From: Methylotenera_A sp031422335
Lineage (GTDB): Bacteria > Pseudomonadota > Gammaproteobacteria > Burkholderiales > Methylophilaceae
DNA length: 62,551 nt
NCBI GenBank assembly: GCA_031422335.1
Contig: JANOQW010000006.1
Span: 1-62,551 of the forward strand
Direction of reading: 5' to 3'
The first letter of the stretch is position 1, and each line of letters begins with the position of its first letter. Shown in pieces: positions 52,856 through 61,281 of the stretch. The notes below the pieces were generated by a model. It was not told the origin of the DNA, ran no database searches, and was given only the letters and a program-made list of their open reading frames with translations. Made by a program: the position numbers and the translations under genes.

Positions 52856-53672
52856 CAGATTTTTCTTTGGCTAAACGCAGCTGAAACTTTTGGCTATTAA
52901 ATTTCGCTAATAATTGTTGTGCACGCTCTTCTACCTTTGCCCAAAAAGCATCTGTTTGTAGCAAATAATGTTGTTTAATTACACTGAAATCTGCCGCAGT
53001 TAGTCCAATTTGCAACATCGAAAAATACAAGCCTGCCATGTCTTTCATCACCGTAGCGCCATGGCTAGGCTGGCCTTGCAGTACGCGGTGTAAATCAATT
53101 AAATGTAGGTTTAAGTTACCTCTTTCGAACTCGGTTTTCTTCAAAATAAAATGGCATAAATAGAAATCGCGATGGCACAAACCTGCAGCATGAAGTTTAC
53201 TAGCCAATTGTGCTATGTCTTTAAAAACATCTGCCCTGCAACCCATATCTGGCGCGCTTTCCAGCCATGCTTTACCAACATCTTCCAGCGTCAAAATATC
53301 GCCTAAATCTTCTGTCATCACAAAAGATTGCATGCTTGCTGGGCTGCAGCCGCGCTGACCATAAGCCACTAATGGCGTGGTGGCAATGCCAATTGCATCT
53401 AACTTTTCAATCGCTTTCACTTCTGTCATCGCGCTTAAAATAGGTAGTTTAAAAGTACTCAAATTTTTAACAATTTCGCCCCAGCCCACGCCAAAATGCT
53501 GCTTAATAAAATAGCTTTTATCGCCGATAGCAATTTGCATCGTTTTGCGGCCAGGCACGTCTCGAAACGCCTTGCCTTGCAAGTTCATGCAAGCTTCAAA
53601 AATATCACCTTTTAGATGCGCTTTTAACTCATCTGGCACGTGCAGCTGTTGATTAAACACAGCCTTAAACAT
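52845..53672 (-). CDS. waaP: LPS core heptose(I) kinase WaaP
   Basis: A 275-residue kinase phosphorylating heptose I. Motifs: F-R-D-V-P-G-R-K-T, the ATP Lys in Y-F-I-K-Q-H-F-G-V-G-W-G-E-I, F-V-M-T-E-D-L, the loop C-H-R-D-F-Y-L-C-H-F, and L-I-D-L-H-R. The start at 53672 (M-F-K-A-V-F) fits the family; an ORF start at 53696 also exists. It overlaps the end of waaG. An imperfect element lies at 53232-53266. Confidence 0.94.
   Translation of the reverse strand: MFKAVFNQQLHVPDELKAHLKGDIFEACMNLQGKAFRDVPGRKTMQIAIGDKSYFIKQHFGVGWGEIVKNLSTFKLPILSAMTEVKAIEKLDAIGIATTPLVAYGQRGCSPASMQSFVMTEDLGDILTLEDVGKAWLESAPDMGCRADVFKDIAQLASKLHAAGLCHRDFYLCHFILKKTEFERGNLNLHLIDLHRVLQGQPSHGATVMKDMAGLYFSMLQIGLTAADFSVIKQHYLLQTDAFWAKVEERAQQLLAKFNSQKFQLRLAKEKSAIR
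53232..53266 (+). repeat. Degenerate palindromic element inside waaP
   Basis: The left arm TGCCCTGCAACCC and ATATC are kept, and CTTTCCAG resembles the right arm. The gene reads D-M-G-C-R-A across it, similar to G-C-R-A in arsC and folP. Confidence 0.5.
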
Positions 53673-54819
53673 TGCGCTCTTTCTTTGCTTTAGCATGTTT
53701 GTTATTGGCTAGCTTAATCAAAATCTCCGCCTCGGCACTACCATCATTTTCTTGCATTAGCCTTTGTGCTTGTTTTAGTCCATTATTGGCCCACATTGAT
53801 TTGTGTTCGCTTGTACGCATCTGTGCAAATAGCGCATTAAAATTTTCTTGCTCAAACGGCATTTCGCACACCAAACCTGCGTTAGCGTCCTTCACATAAT
53901 GCGCGTAACCGCAACTGGCGGTTACCAGCATTGGCGTGGCGCTGGCCATGCCTTCCAAAATCACCAACCCGGTATTTTCGCGATACGCTGGGTGAGCACA
54001 CACATCAGCGCCCTGCATCAATAATGGAATATCTGGCCGACCTTTTGAAACCACCACATGATTTTGTAAGCCTAGTTTTTTTGCCATTTTTTCAAATTGT
54101 CTAGGATTATCTTGCCCAACAGCCACCAAGCGGGTATTAGTTCGTAGCACATCGGGCAAAGCTGCTAAAGCCAAAATCGCGCGATCTAGCCCCTTCATGG
54201 CAAAGCCAGAGCCTGTGAGCAAATAGACAAAATCGTCAGCAGCAAAATTAAATTGTTGGCGCAAATAGGCCTGCGCTTCTAATTTGGGTTTTAGCTTAAA
54301 ACGCTCGGGCAACAAACACGGTGGAATATAATGAAAACGCGTACTTTGCGTGCCATACCACTTGGCAAAATGTGGCTGCTCAGATAAAGAAACAGCTAAA
54401 ATTTGTACGTTAGAATCGCTAGAAAATACCGCTTTTTCGCAAGCAGTAAACCATTTAAAGCGCGGCAGTAATCGATACAAAAAATTGCGCTGTTGGTGCG
54501 CCCGCTCAATAAAACACGGGTCGGCAGCAAAGTGTGCGTCTAGCCCTGCCATACGGTTATAGCCAAAAATATAATCAAAATTACCAGTTTTTATCTGCAA
54601 AAAAGTTGCATCGATAAATTTTTGGTAGCGTTGAAAATTAAACAAACCTGTTTGCGACAGCACATGTGCGCTAATACCAGTTGGCTGCTCACCCTGCCAA
54701 CTCATAGTAAAAATTTCTACCGCATGGCCGCGTTTTAGCAGCTCATTCGCCGTGCGCAGCATATCGCGCTGCATGCCGCCGTAAGGAAAATATTTAAAAA
54801 TAATAAAAGCAAAACGCAA
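53665..54819 (-). CDS. waaG: LPS core glucosyltransferase WaaG
   Basis: A 384-residue GT4 enzyme adding the first outer-core glucose to heptose II. Family blocks: F-K-Y-F-P-Y-G-G-M-Q-R-D, F-G-Y-N-R-M-A-G-L-D, A-D-P-C-F, and the donor motif H-P-A-Y-R-E-N-T-G-L-V-I-L-E-G-M-A. It overlaps waaP and is divergent from waaC, the arrangement of P. aeruginosa-type core loci being waaC-waaG-waaP. Confidence 0.93.
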   Translation of the reverse strand: MRFAFIIFKYFPYGGMQRDMLRTANELLKRGHAVEIFTMSWQGEQPTGISAHVLSQTGLFNFQRYQKFIDATFLQIKTGNFDYIFGYNRMAGLDAHFAADPCFIERAHQQRNFLYRLLPRFKWFTACEKAVFSSDSNVQILAVSLSEQPHFAKWYGTQSTRFHYIPPCLLPERFKLKPKLEAQAYLRQQFNFAADDFVYLLTGSGFAMKGLDRAILALAALPDVLRTNTRLVAVGQDNPRQFEKMAKKLGLQNHVVVSKGRPDIPLLMQGADVCAHPAYRENTGLVILEGMASATPMLVTASCGYAHYVKDANAGLVCEMPFEQENFNALFAQMRTSEHKSMWANNGLKQAQRLMQENDGSAEAEILIKLANNKHAKAKKERNV

Positions 54820-54870
54820 TTGGTGGCAATCGATAAAGCAAAAACCAAATTGTATGCGAAAATACGCTCT

Positions 54871-55872
54871 ATGCAGCGCATTTTAATTGTCAAAACCTCG
54901 TCTTTAGGTGATGTTATTCACTGCTTACCTGTCGTTAACGATATTCATCTGCATTTCCCCGAGGCGAAAATTGATTGGCTGGTAGATGAGTCTTTTGCCG
55001 ATATTCCGCGCATACATGCAGGTGTAAACCAAACATTTACCGTGGCCATGCGACGTTGGAAAAAGGCACTTTTAAGCCCACAAACTTGGTCAGAAATTAT
55101 AGAATTTAAACAAAAAATACAGCAAAATCAATATGATGTAATTATAGACACACAAGGCTTGCTAAAAAGCGCGCTGGCGATGCGCTACGCCATTGGCATA
55201 AAACATGGCTACGATAAAAACTCAATTCGTGAGCCAATTGCCAGCATGTTTTACGATATTACTCATGCCATTTCGTATCAGCAACATGCAGTCACGCGCA
55301 ACCGCGCGCTGGCGGCAATGAGTTTGGGCTATGCAGTGCCAACAAATGCGCCCGATTACGGCTTAGAGAGCAAAAATAGCATGCCTGCAAACCGCTCTGC
55401 TATTGGCTCGCAGGGCATCAACTTTAATGTTGATTTAAAAACTGATTATATAATTGCACTGCATGGCACCAGCCGTGACAGCAAACTCTGGCCAGTTGAA
55501 AATTGGGTTGGTCTGGGTGGCGAATTGGCTAAGCAAAACCTTCAACTAGCGTTGCCGTGGGCTAACAATGCCGAATTGGTGCGTGCTAACCTAATCGCCA
55601 GCCAATTAAAAAATACAACCGTTTTGCCCAAATTAAGCATCACAGAATTGGCCAGCGTAATTGCCAACGCCAAGGCTGCCATTGGCGTGGATACAGGCTT
55701 ATCGCACCTTGCAGCCGCACTGAATATTCCCACCATTGCCATTTATACTGACACCAACCCCGCACTCACAGGCGTAATGGCAGGCAAATTTGCGCCCGCC
55801 ATTAACTTGGGCGGCATTGCGCAATTGCCCAGTGTGAGTGAAGTTTTAAGCGCTTTAAAACCACATATTTAG
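54871..55872 (+). CDS. waaC: ADP-heptose:LPS heptosyltransferase I
   Basis: A 333-residue GT9 enzyme adding the first heptose to Kdo. Motifs: I-L-I-V-K-T-S-S-L-G-D-V-I-H, V-D-E-S-F-A-D-I-P, H-G-T-S-R-D-S-K-L-W, and G-V-D-T-G-L-S-H-L-A-A-A. The start at 54871 matches the family; the 17-residue extension to 54820 does not. An element copy lies at 55382-55417 and another just after the stop. Confidence 0.95.
   Translation: MQRILIVKTSSLGDVIHCLPVVNDIHLHFPEAKIDWLVDESFADIPRIHAGVNQTFTVAMRRWKKALLSPQTWSEIIEFKQKIQQNQYDVIIDTQGLLKSALAMRYAIGIKHGYDKNSIREPIASMFYDITHAISYQQHAVTRNRALAAMSLGYAVPTNAPDYGLESKNSMPANRSAIGSQGINFNVDLKTDYIIALHGTSRDSKLWPVENWVGLGGELAKQNLQLALPWANNAELVRANLIASQLKNTTVLPKLSITELASVIANAKAAIGVDTGLSHLAAALNIPTIAIYTDTNPALTGVMAGKFAPAINLGGIAQLPSVSEVLSALKPHI
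55382..55417 (-). repeat. 37-bp palindromic element inside waaC
   Basis: Arms TGCCTGCAAACC and GGCTCGCAGGGCA are well kept, while the centre is changed (GCTCTGCTATT). It encodes M-P-A-N-R-S-A-I-G-S-Q-G. Confidence 0.7.
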
Positions 55873-55888
55873 CTGCATCTTATTTTAA

Positions 55889-55925
55889 TGTCCTGTAAGC
55901 CGCATGGATATTGGCTTACAGGACA
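55889..55925 (-). repeat. 37-bp palindromic element, intergenic copy 9, with compensatory changes
   Basis: Arms TGTCCTGTAAGCC and GGCTTACAGGACA are perfect complements. Compared with the consensus, two positions in each arm changed together (C to T opposite G to A). The centre is GCATGGATATT. It starts 17 bp beyond the waaC stop. Confidence 0.95.
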
Positions 55926-55967
55926 TCGTTTTACTCTCGGCTATTTTTAAGTATTTTTAAAACAATA

Positions 55968-55995
55968 CTTGAAATGCTCATGCACATCCCCACAT
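55968..55995 (+). promoter_or_regulatory. Sigma-32-type heat-shock promoter before grpE
   Basis: CTTGAAA (55968-55974), a 13-bp spacer and CCCCACAT (55988-55995) match the sigma-32 consensus CTTGAAA / CCCCAT-T. It lies 50 bp before the grpE start. Confidence 0.85.
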
Positions 55996-56044
55996 TTGCA
56001 ACAGTGTTATTAAGACTTAAACCAGAAATAAATAGGGAAAACAC

Positions 56045-56575
56045 ATGCACGAGAATGAAGAAAACGAATCTATAAAAAGCAAGCAAGCCGATGAAGTTTC
56101 TGCTGAGCAAGTTCAGCCTGATGCACCAACTGCTGAAGAAAAAATTGCAGCGCTAGAAGCCGCATTAGAAGAATCCAAAGCCAGCGTGTTGTACGTTAAA
56201 GCCGAAGGTGAAAATATTCGCCGGCGTGCCATGGATGACATTGATAAAGCGCGTAAATTTGCTTTAGAGAAATTTAGCAACGAGTTATTGGCTGTAAAAG
56301 ACAGCTTAGACGCGGCGGTGCTGATTGAGGCTACCGATGTGCAAAGCTATAAAGATGGCATTGAAATTACCATTAAACAGCTGGCTAGCGTGTTTGAGAA
56401 GTTTAACATCGCCGAAGTGAACCCAATGGGTGAAAAGTTTGACCCGAACAAACACCAAGCCATTAGCATGTTAGAAGGTGCGGGCGAGCCAAATACAGTG
56501 ACGATGGTGTTGCAAAAAGGCTATACGTTGAATGAGCGCGTATTAAGGCCTGCACTGGTAATGGTTGCAAAATAA
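56045..56575 (+). CDS. grpE: Nucleotide exchange factor GrpE
   Basis: A 176-residue DnaK co-factor that speeds ADP release. It has an acidic N-terminus, a long helix (K-I-A-A-L-E-A-A-L-E-E), and the conserved C-terminal beta domain F-D-P-N-K-H-Q-A-I and V-L-Q-K-G-Y-T-L-N-E-R-V-L-R-P-A. It precedes dnaK by 161 bp. Confidence 0.97.
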   Translation: MHENEENESIKSKQADEVSAEQVQPDAPTAEEKIAALEAALEESKASVLYVKAEGENIRRRAMDDIDKARKFALEKFSNELLAVKDSLDAAVLIEATDVQSYKDGIEITIKQLASVFEKFNIAEVNPMGEKFDPNKHQAISMLEGAGEPNTVTMVLQKGYTLNERVLRPALVMVAK

Positions 56576-56624
56576 GTGTTGTAAAGTAGGTTTGCCAAAT
56601 AATGGCCTTAAAATTACTAAGGCT

Positions 56625-56652
56625 ATTGAAAAGATAAAAACTTACCCCACAT
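56625..56652 (+). promoter_or_regulatory. Sigma-32-type heat-shock promoter before dnaK
   Basis: ATTGAAA (56625-56631), a 13-bp spacer and CCCCACAT (56645-56652). The spacing and the -10 box are identical to the grpE promoter, so dnaK has its own heat-shock start. Confidence 0.8.
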
Positions 56653-56736
56653 TAAATTCATACTTCAACCGCATAGCTTTGTAATCACATAGTTCGAGTT
56701 GATTAATTATTAAAGATTGAATAAGGAAACAGAAAC

Positions 56737-58662
56737 ATGGGCAAAATTATTGGGATTGATTTAGGTACAACAAACTCTTGCGTCGCAGTGATGGAAGGCG
56801 GCAAGCCACGCGTGATTGAAAACGCGGAAGGCACACGCACTACGCCATCGATTATCGCTTACCAAGAAGATGGCGAAATTCTCGCGGGCGCACCTGCTAA
56901 ACGCCAAGCTGTAACCAACCCAAAAAATACGCTGTACGCGGTTAAACGTTTAATCGGCCGCAGGTTTGATGAAAAAGAAGTGCAAAAAGACATTAAATTA
57001 ATGCCTTATAGCATTGTTAAAAATGATAACGGTGATGCTTGGGTAGAAGTGCGCGGCGTGAAAATGGCACCACCACAAATTTCGGCTGAAGTATTGCGCA
57101 AAATGAAAAAAACGGCCGAAGATTATTTGGGCGAAGAAGTGACCGAAGCGGTGATTACCGTGCCAGCTTACTTTAACGATAGCCAACGCCAAGCCACAAA
57201 AGATGCAGGCCGTATTGCAGGCTTAGATGTTAAACGTATTATTAACGAGCCCACTGCGGCAGCGTTAGCGTTTGGTTTAGATAAACAAGAAGGTGACCGT
57301 AAAATTGCTGTGTATGACTTAGGCGGCGGTACATTTGACGTTTCGATTATTGAAATTTCTAACATTGATGGCGAGCACCAATTTGAAGTACTCAGCACCA
57401 ACGGCGATACGTTTTTGGGCGGCGAAGACTTTGATAACCGTTTAATCGACTTTTTGGCCGATGAGTTTAAAAAAGAAAATAATGGCCTAGATTTACGCAA
57501 TGATTTATTGGCCAAACAACGCTTAAAAGAAGCAGCAGAAAAAGCTAAAATTGAGCTTTCTGGTGCTACGCAAACTGAGGTGAATTTGCCTTATATTACT
57601 GCTGATGCGACTGGGCCAAAACATTTGGTGGTGAAAATCACCCGCGCCAAATTAGAAAGTTTGGTGGATGATTTAATCGAGCGCACCATGGGCCCATGTA
57701 AAACCGCCATTAAAGATGCGGGCGTAAAAATTGAGGATATTACCGATGTGATTTTGGTGGGCGGCCAAAGCCGTATGCCAAAAGTGCAAGAAAAAGTAAA
57801 AGAAATCTTCGGCAAAGAACCACGTAAAGACGTAAACCCAGATGAAGCGGTGGCAGTGGGCGCGGCTATTCAAGGTGGTGTGCTTAAGGGCGATGTAAAA
57901 GATGTGTTGCTGCTAGACGTAACGCCATTGAGCTTGGGCATTGAAACCATGGGCGCGGTGATGACCAAAATCATCAAGAAAAATACCACGATTCCAACCA
58001 AGGCATCGCAAACTTTCTCAACTGCTGAGGACAACCAAAACGCGGTAACGATTCAAGTGTTGCAAGGCGAGCGTGAAATGGCCAGCGCCAATAAATCGCT
58101 AGGCCAATTTAATTTAAGCGATATTCCGCCAGCACCACGTGGCATGCCGCAAATTGAAGTGACTTTTGACATTGACGCCAACGGCATTATGCACGTAAGC
58201 GCCAAAGACAAAGCCACTGGTAAAGAAAATAAAATTACCATTAAAGCCAATAGCGGTTTAAGCGAGGCTGAAATTCAGCAAATGGAAGAAGATGCCATTA
58301 AATATGCCGATGAAGACAAAAAATATCGCGAGCTGGCCGATGCGCGTAATGCCGCAGATGGCATGGTGCACTCCGTTAAAAAATCGCTGGCTGAACATGG
58401 CGACAAGTTAGACGAAGCTGAAAAAACCGCGATTGAAACCGCATTGAAAGAAGCAGAAGAAGTATTACAAAGTGACGATAAAGATGTGATTGAAGCCAAA
58501 ACCAATGCACTGACGGAAGCTGCGCAAAAACTCGGTGAAAAAGTGTACGCGGCCGAGCAAGCAGAGAAAAATACGCAAAGCGCGCAGCCTAGCCCAGAAG
58601 GTGAAAAAACGGTAGATGCGGAAGTGGTAGATGCCGAGTTTGAAGATGTGAAAAAAGACTAA
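56737..58662 (+). CDS. dnaK: Chaperone DnaK (Hsp70)
   Basis: A 641-residue Hsp70. ATPase signatures: I-G-I-D-L-G-T-T-N-S-C-V-A, I-A-V-Y-D-L-G-G-G-T-F-D-V-S, and V-I-L-V-G-G-Q-S-R-M-P. The linker V-L-L-L-D-V-T-P-L-S-L-G is intact, and the C-terminus ends D-A-E-F-E-D-V-K-K-D. It works with GrpE and DnaJ, encoded on either side. Confidence 0.99.
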   Translation: MGKIIGIDLGTTNSCVAVMEGGKPRVIENAEGTRTTPSIIAYQEDGEILAGAPAKRQAVTNPKNTLYAVKRLIGRRFDEKEVQKDIKLMPYSIVKNDNGDAWVEVRGVKMAPPQISAEVLRKMKKTAEDYLGEEVTEAVITVPAYFNDSQRQATKDAGRIAGLDVKRIINEPTAAALAFGLDKQEGDRKIAVYDLGGGTFDVSIIEISNIDGEHQFEVLSTNGDTFLGGEDFDNRLIDFLADEFKKENNGLDLRNDLLAKQRLKEAAEKAKIELSGATQTEVNLPYITADATGPKHLVVKITRAKLESLVDDLIERTMGPCKTAIKDAGVKIEDITDVILVGGQSRMPKVQEKVKEIFGKEPRKDVNPDEAVAVGAAIQGGVLKGDVKDVLLLDVTPLSLGIETMGAVMTKIIKKNTTIPTKASQTFSTAEDNQNAVTIQVLQGEREMASANKSLGQFNLSDIPPAPRGMPQIEVTFDIDANGIMHVSAKDKATGKENKITIKANSGLSEAEIQQMEEDAIKYADEDKKYRELADARNAADGMVHSVKKSLAEHGDKLDEAEKTAIETALKEAEEVLQSDDKDVIEAKTNALTEAAQKLGEKVYAAEQAEKNTQSAQPSPEGEKTVDAEVVDAEFEDVKKD

Positions 58663-58689
58663 GATCTAGTTTTTAGTGGGCAGTCGATA

Positions 58690-58722
58690 GTCGTTAGTAT
58701 CAGATTTTTTGATCTAACGACT
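58690..58722 (+). terminator. Hairpin between dnaK and dnaJ
   Basis: GTCGTTAG / CTAACGAC form an 8-bp stem with an inner ATCA/TGAT pair, followed by TTTT. It may lower dnaJ expression relative to dnaK. Two further CTAACGACT repeats follow at 58742 and 58763. Confidence 0.55.
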
Positions 58723-58776
58723 TTTGGCTATTCGCTAGTAACTAACGACTAATAACCACCAACTAACGACTAAATT

Positions 58777-59898
58777 ATGGCTACCAAAAAAGATTATTAC
58801 GAAGTTTTAAGCGTGAATAAAGACGCGACGGAAGAAGAGATTAAAAAATCTTATCGCAAATTGGCGATGAAGTACCACCCTGACCGCAACCCCGATAACC
58901 CAAAAGCTGAAGAGCAATTTAAAGAGGCCAAAGAAGCCTACGAAATGCTATCGGATGACCAAAAACGTGCCGCTTACGACCAATATGGCCATGCTGGTGT
59001 AGAACAAGGTGCGGGCGGTTTTAGTGGTGCTGGTGCAGGTTTTGGCGATGCCTTCGGCGATATTTTTGGCGATATTTTTGGTGGTCGTCAAGGTGGCGGG
59101 CAGCGTAATAATGTGTATCGCGGTGCCGATTTACGCTACAACATGGAAATTAGCCTTGAAGACGCGGCAAAAGGCACTGAGACAAAAATCCGCATCCCAG
59201 TGCAAACTACCTGCGAAACCTGTAAAGGCAATGGCGCGCGCCCTGGCACGCAACCTGTTACTTGCACCACTTGCGGCGGCCACGGCCAAGTGCGCATGCA
59301 GCAAGGCTTTTTTTCGGTGCAACAAACCTGCCCAAAATGTCACGGTAACGGCAAAATGGTGAAAGACCCCTGCCCCACTTGCAGCGGCGCTGGGCGTGTT
59401 AAACAGAACAAAACGCTGTCAGTCAAAATCCCCGCTGGCGTGGATGAAGGCGATAGAATTCGCTTAACTGGCGAAGGCGAAGCTGGTGTCAATGGTGGGC
59501 CAACTGGCGATTTATATGTAGTCGTTCATTTAAAAGCCCACGAAATATTTCAGCGTGATGGTGGCAATTTACATTGCGAAATGCCGATTAGTTTTAGCAC
59601 TGCGGCGTTGGGTGGCGAGATTGAAGTGCCCACATTAGGCGGCTCTGCCAAAATGAAAATACCAGCAGAAACGCAAACAGGTGGCGTATTCAGATTAAAA
59701 GGCAAAGGCATTAAACCATTAAGGCAATCTGACCATGGCGATTTAATGGTGCATGTGGTGGTAGAAACACCAGTAAAGCTCACCGAGCATCAGAAAAAAT
59801 TATTAAGCGAGTTTGACGTCAGCACCCAAGCCGACGCAGGCAAACACAGCCCAAGAAACAAAAGCTGGGTAGATAAAGCGAAAGACTTTTTTGGGTAA
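58777..59898 (+). CDS. dnaJ: Chaperone DnaJ (Hsp40)
   Basis: A 373-residue type I Hsp40. The J domain has Y-H-P-D-R-N-P, followed by a Gly/Phe-rich linker. Four zinc motifs follow: C-E-T-C-K-G-N-G, C-T-T-C-G-G-H-G, C-P-K-C-H-G-N-G and C-P-T-C-S-G-A-G. It stimulates DnaK ATPase. It lies 114 bp after dnaK beyond a hairpin. Confidence 0.98.
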   Translation: MATKKDYYEVLSVNKDATEEEIKKSYRKLAMKYHPDRNPDNPKAEEQFKEAKEAYEMLSDDQKRAAYDQYGHAGVEQGAGGFSGAGAGFGDAFGDIFGDIFGGRQGGGQRNNVYRGADLRYNMEISLEDAAKGTETKIRIPVQTTCETCKGNGARPGTQPVTCTTCGGHGQVRMQQGFFSVQQTCPKCHGNGKMVKDPCPTCSGAGRVKQNKTLSVKIPAGVDEGDRIRLTGEGEAGVNGGPTGDLYVVVHLKAHEIFQRDGGNLHCEMPISFSTAALGGEIEVPTLGGSAKMKIPAETQTGGVFRLKGKGIKPLRQSDHGDLMVHVVVETPVKLTEHQKKLLSEFDVSTQADAGKHSPRNKSWVDKAKDFFG

Positions 59899-59999
59899 CT
59901 TAAGCTGGGCCGGCCAGACCCCTTTAATTGATTCATTTATGACATAATATCTTTCAAACTTAAATTAATTCAAACAACTAATAACTGAGGATAGTCTTT

Positions 60000-60404
60000 A
60001 TGAAAGCTTTTTATAGAGTAATTATTTTTCTTGGGATTTGTGCTGTTCTAATCGGTATTCGCGCTTTATGGGTTGGATATAATGAAATCAACAATTCCGA
60101 ATCTAACTCCGAATTGCTTGTTATGTCAAAAGAGATTGAGGACTTGGCTCTCGGAAACTCTAAACCTGACCCTTGTATAGGAGCAGCCCACCCTGATATT
60201 GATCTTGATTGCCTAGCATACAATTATAAGGATCGTCCTATTATTGAGGCAAGAAAGAGAGAGCGTCTTGAGAGCTACAAAAATAGATTAGAATCAGATG
60301 GAAGATCCTTTCTGTTTTTTGGTATTGGTTCTTTGGTTGTAAGTGCTTTATTACTTACGTTTGGATTTGGGAAGCTTGGAGATTTGTCCAAACGGCAGCC
60401 TTGA
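60000..60404 (+). CDS. Small membrane protein of unknown function
   Basis: A 134-residue protein with a membrane helix at each end (residues about 5-24 and 103-122) and a charged middle holding two Cys (D-P-C-I-G and D-C-L-A-Y). No family recognised. Its stop overlaps the next start (TGATG), so the pair is translationally coupled. Codon use is less biased than in the neighbouring dnaJ, consistent with an accessory gene. Confidence 0.65.
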   Translation: MKAFYRVIIFLGICAVLIGIRALWVGYNEINNSESNSELLVMSKEIEDLALGNSKPDPCIGAAHPDIDLDCLAYNYKDRPIIEARKRERLESYKNRLESDGRSFLFFGIGSLVVSALLLTFGFGKLGDLSKRQP

Positions 60405-60871
60405 TGCAGAGTGAAGATATAAAAAAAGATCGGAATCGCGAAGCTCATGAGAGAATTGGTCGTGCTATAAAGAATGAGTATTATTTTGAAGCTATCACGA
60501 TTCTGGAGAGCATCATAAGGGATCGAATATTTAGCTTCCTACTAAGCACTGGCTGTTTATCTGAAGGCGAGTTAAACAGACTTAGCTTTGCTCAGTTGAT
60601 AACTTTATGGAAAGTTGCAACAAAAAACCCTGGCTGCATATGGACAGAATGTGAATCACTTATTTCTAACATTGACGCATGGCGTATAGAAAGAAATAAA
60701 TACGTACATGGCTTGGTCAAACTACCTTCCAAAAAGGCAGTCGTAACGACAACCGACTTTCTTACAGGCGCTAAAAAAGCAGCAGAAAAAGGACAGCTAT
60801 TAGTGGATGAAATAAAAGCATGGAGGAAACAGCAAACAGCTATTAAATCCGCCTATACAAGAAAAAATTGA
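60404..60871 (+). CDS. HEPN-like soluble protein of unknown function
   Basis: A 155-residue, all-helical-looking protein. Near its middle is R-I-E-R-N-K-Y-V-H-G, which fits the Rx4H motif of HEPN domains (R-N-K-Y-V-H). In RNase HEPN proteins this Arg/His pair is catalytic. The helices before it (A-I-T-I-L-E-S-I-I-R-D-R-I-F) fit the fold. The start can be ATG 60404 or TTG 60401. It is coupled to the small membrane protein. RNase activity and a defence or stress role are inference. Confidence 0.5.
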   Translation: MQSEDIKKDRNREAHERIGRAIKNEYYFEAITILESIIRDRIFSFLLSTGCLSEGELNRLSFAQLITLWKVATKNPGCIWTECESLISNIDAWRIERNKYVHGLVKLPSKKAVVTTTDFLTGAKKAAEKGQLLVDEIKAWRKQQTAIKSAYTRKN

Positions 60872-60939
60872 ATGAATTAGCTTTGCACTAACTATATAAA
60901 ACCTCGTATATTTATGGCTCGCGTATAGAAACCCCTGCT

Positions 60940-61206
60940 GCCATGCCGAGCAACGCAATCATGGCGGGAGTTTTCGGCGAGGACTGTTTGAGTCCAAACA
61001 AGCCTTGATTTGTGAGGCTTGTAAGGGCGAGTTCCGCAGCCGCCCGACTTGATGAGTAGCGCAGGGAAGCCGAAGGCCTTGGCAGGTGGTGTATTTTTCT
61101 TTGATTACTTTCTTTTGGATATTCAAAAGAAAGTGATTAGGTGTCGGGCTACCCCCGACTTATTTCTTGAAGCCACTGGATTCCGTATCAAGTACGGAAT
61201 GACGGA
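60940..61206 (+). repeat. Composite dispersed repeat, copy B
   Basis: It carries the same block order as 28978-29233. The last hairpin is ATTCCGTA/TACGGAAT, where copy A has ATTCCGTG/CACGGAAT, so one base pair changed on both sides. The middle is more divergent, with an insert TCCAAACAAGCC. Confidence 0.85.
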
Positions 61207-61244
61207 AAAAAATAGATTGTTTCTTAAAAATAAGTAAAAACCTT

Positions 61245-61281
61245 TGCCCTACGAGCCAATATCTATGCGGCTTGCAGGGCA
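61245..61281 (+). repeat. 37-bp palindromic element, intergenic copy 10
   Basis: Forward copy: TGCCCTACGAGCC, centre AATATCTATGC, GGCTTGCAGGGCA. It is the one intergenic copy not close to a stop codon; it follows the composite repeat, as copy 6 does. Confidence 0.9.

Noticed and set aside
55873..56736. CIRCE operator (TTAGCACTC-N9-GAGTGCTAA) expected because hrcA is present
   Set aside because: No such inverted repeat before grpE or dnaK; sigma-32-like promoters are present instead.
61049..61237. 62-codon ORF
   Set aside because: It lies completely within a dispersed repeat and has no family match.
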